A stretch of DNA of 8,510 nucleotides, from assembly GCA_964524965.1 (NCBI GenBank), contig CAZGDY010000076.1, forward strand, positions 1 to 8,510, read 5' to 3'. The stretch comes from Kmv34 sp964524965. GTDB lineage: Bacteria; Aerophobota; Aerophobia; Aerophobales; B3-G15. Positions 6,118 through 8,510 of this stretch are shown piece by piece. The notes under the pieces were generated by a model. It searched no databases. It was not told the origin of the DNA and worked only from the letters and a program-made list of their open reading frames with translations. The position numbers were made by a program, and so were the translations under genes. The first letter of the stretch is position 1, and each line of letters begins with the position of its first letter.

Positions 6118-7170
6118 TTATACATCCATCTTCCACTGATGCCATTTCCCAAACTTCTCTTTTAAAATAACTTTCCCCTCTCCTACTGGCTTTAATCCTG
6201 CTGCTTCCATATCCGCATCTACCATTATCTTCACTAATTCCTTAAAGGTAATTTTCGGGTTCCAATTCAACTTTTTTTTAGCCTTTGAGACATCTGCCAA
6301 TAAAAAATCTACCTCGGTTGGCCTGAAATATCGAGAGTCAATCTCTACATATTTTTCCCAATCCAAACCTGCATATGCGAAAACCTCCTTTACAAATTCC
6401 TTAACCGAATGAGACTTGCCAGTACCAATCACGTAATCATCCGGTTCATCTTGTTGGAGCATTTTCCACATAACTTCCACATATTCCGGAGCGTAGCCCC
6501 AATCACGTTGAGCCTCTAAATTACCCAAATAAAGTTTTTTTTGTTTTCCGCTGATAATGTTAGCAATTGCTCTGGTAATTTTCCTGGTAACAAAGGTCTC
6601 CCCTCGCCTGAATGACTCATGATTAAATAAAATCCCATTGCAAGCAAACATATTATAACCTTCCCGATAATTTACAGCCATCCAGTAAGCATAAACCTTA
6701 GCTACTGCATAAGGACTGCGAGGCCTGAATAGAGTCTTTTCATTCTGAGGAGGTGAAGATGAGCCAAACATTTCACTTGATGATGCTTGATAAAATTTTG
6801 TTTTTATTCCACTTTTTCTCACCGCCTCAAGAATCCTTATGGTACCAAGACCGGTTATATCACCAGTATACTCGGGCATGTCAAAACTAACCCGAACGTG
6901 ACTTTGCGCTCCTAAATGATATATTTCCTCAGGTTTAAGGTTGTACATTAGATTCGTTATTTGACTGGAATCAGAAAGATCACCGTAATGCAAAAACAAT
7001 TGAGCATTTGGCATATGCGGGTCAATATAAATATGGTCAATACGCTCTGTGTTAAAAGTGCTCGCCCTTCTAATAAGGCCATGCACTTCATATCCCTTGG
7101 AAAGTAATAATTCTGCCAAATACGAACCATCCTGACCGGTAATTCCGGTAATTAATGCTTTCTTTGCCAT
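6118..7170 (-). CDS. gmd: GDP-mannose 4,6-dehydratase
   Basis: This 350-residue extended SDR uses tightly bound NADP to convert GDP-D-mannose to GDP-4-keto-6-deoxy-D-mannose, the precursor of GDP-L-fucose and GDP-D-rhamnose. Clear signatures are GITGQDGSYLAE (9-20), RRASTFNTERIDH (34-46), LGAQSHVRVSF (86-96) and SSEMFG (131-136, with S131 in the usual Thr position and E133). YAVAK follows at 154-158, then RRGETFVTRKIT (188-199), RDWGYAPEYV (222-231) and YFRPTEVDFLL (281-291). It is slightly shorter than the E. coli enzyme (373). The segment usually reading NHESPRRGE has Phe187 instead of Pro. The ATG at 7170 overlaps the uxs TAA by one base (TAATG), with AGGTGA at 7180-7175 inside the end of uxs, so translation is probably coupled. 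Its natural partners here are fcl and possibly the RMD-like gene. Confidence 0.96.
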   Translation of the reverse strand: MAKKALITGITGQDGSYLAELLLSKGYEVHGLIRRASTFNTERIDHIYIDPHMPNAQLFLHYGDLSDSSQITNLMYNLKPEEIYHLGAQSHVRVSFDMPEYTGDITGLGTIRILEAVRKSGIKTKFYQASSSEMFGSSSPPQNEKTLFRPRSPYAVAKVYAYWMAVNYREGYNMFACNGILFNHESFRRGETFVTRKITRAIANIISGKQKKLYLGNLEAQRDWGYAPEYVEVMWKMLQQDEPDDYVIGTGKSHSVKEFVKEVFAYAGLDWEKYVEIDSRYFRPTEVDFLLADVSKAKKKLNWNPKITFKELVKIMVDADMEAAGLKPVGEGKVILKEKFGKWHQWKMDV

Positions 7171-8135
7171 TATCTCACCTTTTTAGCATTTTTCATTAAA
7201 TTTATTTTATCCTTAAAATACTCAATTGTTTTTTCTAATCCTCCTTCCAAATGTATCTTTGGCTGCCATTTTAGCTTTTCTTTTGCCAGTGTGATATCCG
7301 GTCGTCTACGAACAGGGTCATCTTGAGGTAAAGATTTAAAAATAATTTTAGATTTTGAATTGGTCATCTTTATGATCTTTTCCGCTAATTTAAGAATGCT
7401 GATTTCAGAGTCATTCCCCATATTTATGGGACCAACAAAATTATCCGGCATTGCCATCATTTTTATTAAACCTTCAATAAGGTCGCTCGTATAACAAAAA
7501 GAGCGAGTTTGACTTCCATCCCCATAAACAGTTATTTCTTTTCCCTTTAGTGCTTGTACAATGAAGTTGCTAATTACTCTTCCATCGTTAGGATGCATTC
7601 TTGGACCATAAGTATTAAAAATTCTCACAATCTTTATTTTAAGTTTATGCTGGTGATGATAGCTAAAAAATAATGTTTCTGCACACCGTTTTCCTTCATC
7701 ATAACAGGCTCTTGAACCAATAGGATTTACATTCCCCCAATAAGTTTCTTTCTGTGGATGCTCAGTAGGATCACCGTACACCTCGCTGGTGGAGGCCTGA
7801 AGAATTTTAATTTTTAACCTTTTGGCAAGACCTAACATATTGATGGCTCCATGGACAGATGTTTTTACCGTCTGCACCGGGTCAAATTGATAATGAACAG
7901 GAGAGGCAGGGCAGGCAAGATTATAAATTTCATCCACTTCTGCGTATAAAGGAAAAGTAATATCATGTCTAATGATTTCAAAATAGGGGTTATTTAACAG
8001 ATGGACAACATTATCCTTTGCTCCTGTGAAAAAATTATCCACACATATAACTTCGTTTCCCTCGCTGAGTAATCTTTCACATAAATAACTTCCTATGAAT
8101 CCTCCTCCACCAGTAACAAGAACCCTTTTATTCAT
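7170..8135 (-). CDS. uxs: UDP-glucuronate decarboxylase (UDP-xylose synthase)
   Basis: This 321-residue extended SDR oxidises and decarboxylates UDP-glucuronate and re-reduces the 4-keto intermediate to UDP-xylose, using bound NAD in the cytosol. Motifs are GGGGFIGSYL (9-18), YNLACPASPVHYQ (71-83), STSEVYGDP (115-123), the catalytic YDEGK (145-149), RIFNTYGPRMHPNDGRVISN (171-190), GDGSQTRSFCY (205-215) and the late RRRPDI (276-281), whose arginine contacts the substrate carboxylate region in this family. The length fits bacterial UXS proteins. GGGAG at 8146-8142, six bases before the ATG, supports the start. It begins 22 bases after the GT4 gene and overlaps gmd by one base, firmly placing it in the operon. 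A UDP-glucose dehydrogenase to make its substrate is not in the window. Other UDP-sugar epimerases lack the ACPASPVHYQ signature. Confidence 0.93.
   Translation of the reverse strand: MNKRVLVTGGGGFIGSYLCERLLSEGNEVICVDNFFTGAKDNVVHLLNNPYFEIIRHDITFPLYAEVDEIYNLACPASPVHYQFDPVQTVKTSVHGAINMLGLAKRLKIKILQASTSEVYGDPTEHPQKETYWGNVNPIGSRACYDEGKRCAETLFFSYHHQHKLKIKIVRIFNTYGPRMHPNDGRVISNFIVQALKGKEITVYGDGSQTRSFCYTSDLIEGLIKMMAMPDNFVGPINMGNDSEISILKLAEKIIKMTNSKSKIIFKSLPQDDPVRRRPDITLAKEKLKWQPKIHLEGGLEKTIEYFKDKINLMKNAKKVR
7175..7180 (-). promoter_or_regulatory. gmd ribosome-binding site within the uxs coding end
   Basis: AGGTGA on the minus strand lies four bases upstream of the gmd ATG, inside the last codons of uxs. 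The uxs stop and gmd start share one base in TAATG. This layout favours re-initiation by ribosomes finishing uxs and fixes the gmd start. Confidence 0.75.
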
Positions 8136-8157
8136 TATAGTCTCCCGAGGAATTTAG

Positions 8158-8510
8158 TTAAGATAGCAATTCCTGGCAAAGCTTCGCGTATTTTTTTGCC
8201 TGTATTTCTAATGAGTACTTTTCCACTGCTTTTTTTCGCGCTGTTTCTCCAAGTTTTATTGCTCTGGGCTCATCTTCTAATATCCACTTTATTCCATCCG
8301 CTAAGGACTGAGAGTTTTTGTGTTCTGCAAGATAACCATTAACTTTATGTTTGATCATATCAGGTATTCCTCCGATATTGAAGCCAGCCACAGGAATTCC
8401 ACAAGAAGTGGCCTCCAGCACAGTATTCGGTAAATTATCCTGGACAGAGGGTATAACAAAAAGATCAGCTGCACTATAACTTAAGGCTAATGAAAAATCA
8501 TCGTAAAGCC
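8158..8510 (-). CDS. GT4 family glycosyltransferase, C-terminal part, cut by the window edge
   Basis: The open frame runs without interruption from the window edge to a TAA at 8160-8158 and encodes the last 116 residues. It starts LYDDFSLALSYSAADLFVIP and continues with PSVQDNLPNTVLEATSCGIP and then VAGFNIGGIPDMI, the donor-binding end of a GT-B glycosyltransferase of family GT4. An in-frame GTG at 8421 is only an internal Val codon: the conserved motif begins upstream, so the real start lies outside the window. The catalytic pair reads D-x7-E rather than E-x7-E, as I recall for WcaC-like relatives with the DNLPN motif. The final alpha-helical segment ends AKKYAKLCQELLS. It is upstream of uxs by 22 bases and so is part of the same operon. 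The sugar transferred is not known. Confidence 0.9.
   Translation of the reverse strand, partial: LYDDFSLALSYSAADLFVIPSVQDNLPNTVLEATSCGIPVAGFNIGGIPDMIKHKVNGYLAEHKNSQSLADGIKWILEDEPRAIKLGETARKKAVEKYSLEIQAKKYAKLCQELLS

Noticed and set aside
8158..8421. An 87-residue stand-alone gene starting at GTG 8421
   Set aside because: The frame is open to the window edge and the upstream codons encode conserved GT4 residues, so this is the end of a larger gene.
1..8510. A wholly new defence, mobile or RNA-based system
   Set aside because: All complete genes fit nucleotide-sugar synthesis or glycosyl transfer; I see no nuclease, transposase, toxin, repeat array or inverted terminal repeats.

Overview
The window is AT-rich, gene-dense bacterial DNA, and every supported gene lies on the minus strand, so transcription runs from high to low coordinates. 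Most starts carry clear Shine-Dalgarno sequences (AGAGGA, GAGGAG, GGGAG, AGGTGA) and several genes nearly touch or overlap, which is typical of a bacterial operon. The proteins are rich in Lys and Ile. No marker gene is present, so the phylum cannot be named. An AT-rich environmental or candidate-phylum bacterium would fit, but that is inference.

In transcription order the window holds: the C-terminal part of a GT4 glycosyltransferase cut by the right edge; a UDP-glucuronate decarboxylase (UDP-xylose synthase); GDP-mannose 4,6-dehydratase (gmd); after a 156-bp gap, GDP-L-fucose synthase (fcl); a glycosyltransferase-like protein of a poorly characterised family; after a 107-bp gap with overlapping inverted repeats, a second GT4 glycosyltransferase; an ExoA-like GT2 glycosyltransferase with membrane segments; an unusually long extended SDR resembling GDP-6-deoxy-4-keto-mannose reductase (RMD); and, at the left edge, the first nine codons of a probable SAM-dependent methyltransferase.

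Together these form part of a surface-polysaccharide or protein-glycan cluster. Gmd makes GDP-4-keto-6-deoxymannose and Fcl converts it to GDP-L-fucose. The RMD-like enzyme could divert the same intermediate to GDP-D-rhamnose or act on a related nucleotide sugar. The decarboxylase supplies UDP-xylose from UDP-glucuronate. The four glycosyltransferases would assemble the sugars, and the methyltransferase might decorate them. No flippase, polymerase, exporter or initiating phosphoglycosyltransferase lies within the window.

I see no RNA gene, mobile element, CRISPR array or convincing terminator. No intergenic stretch exceeds 156 bases between complete genes. I do not see a wholly new system. 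The items most worth a second look are the RMD-like SDR with two insertions, the uncharacterised glycosyltransferase family, and the structured gap at 3901-4007.
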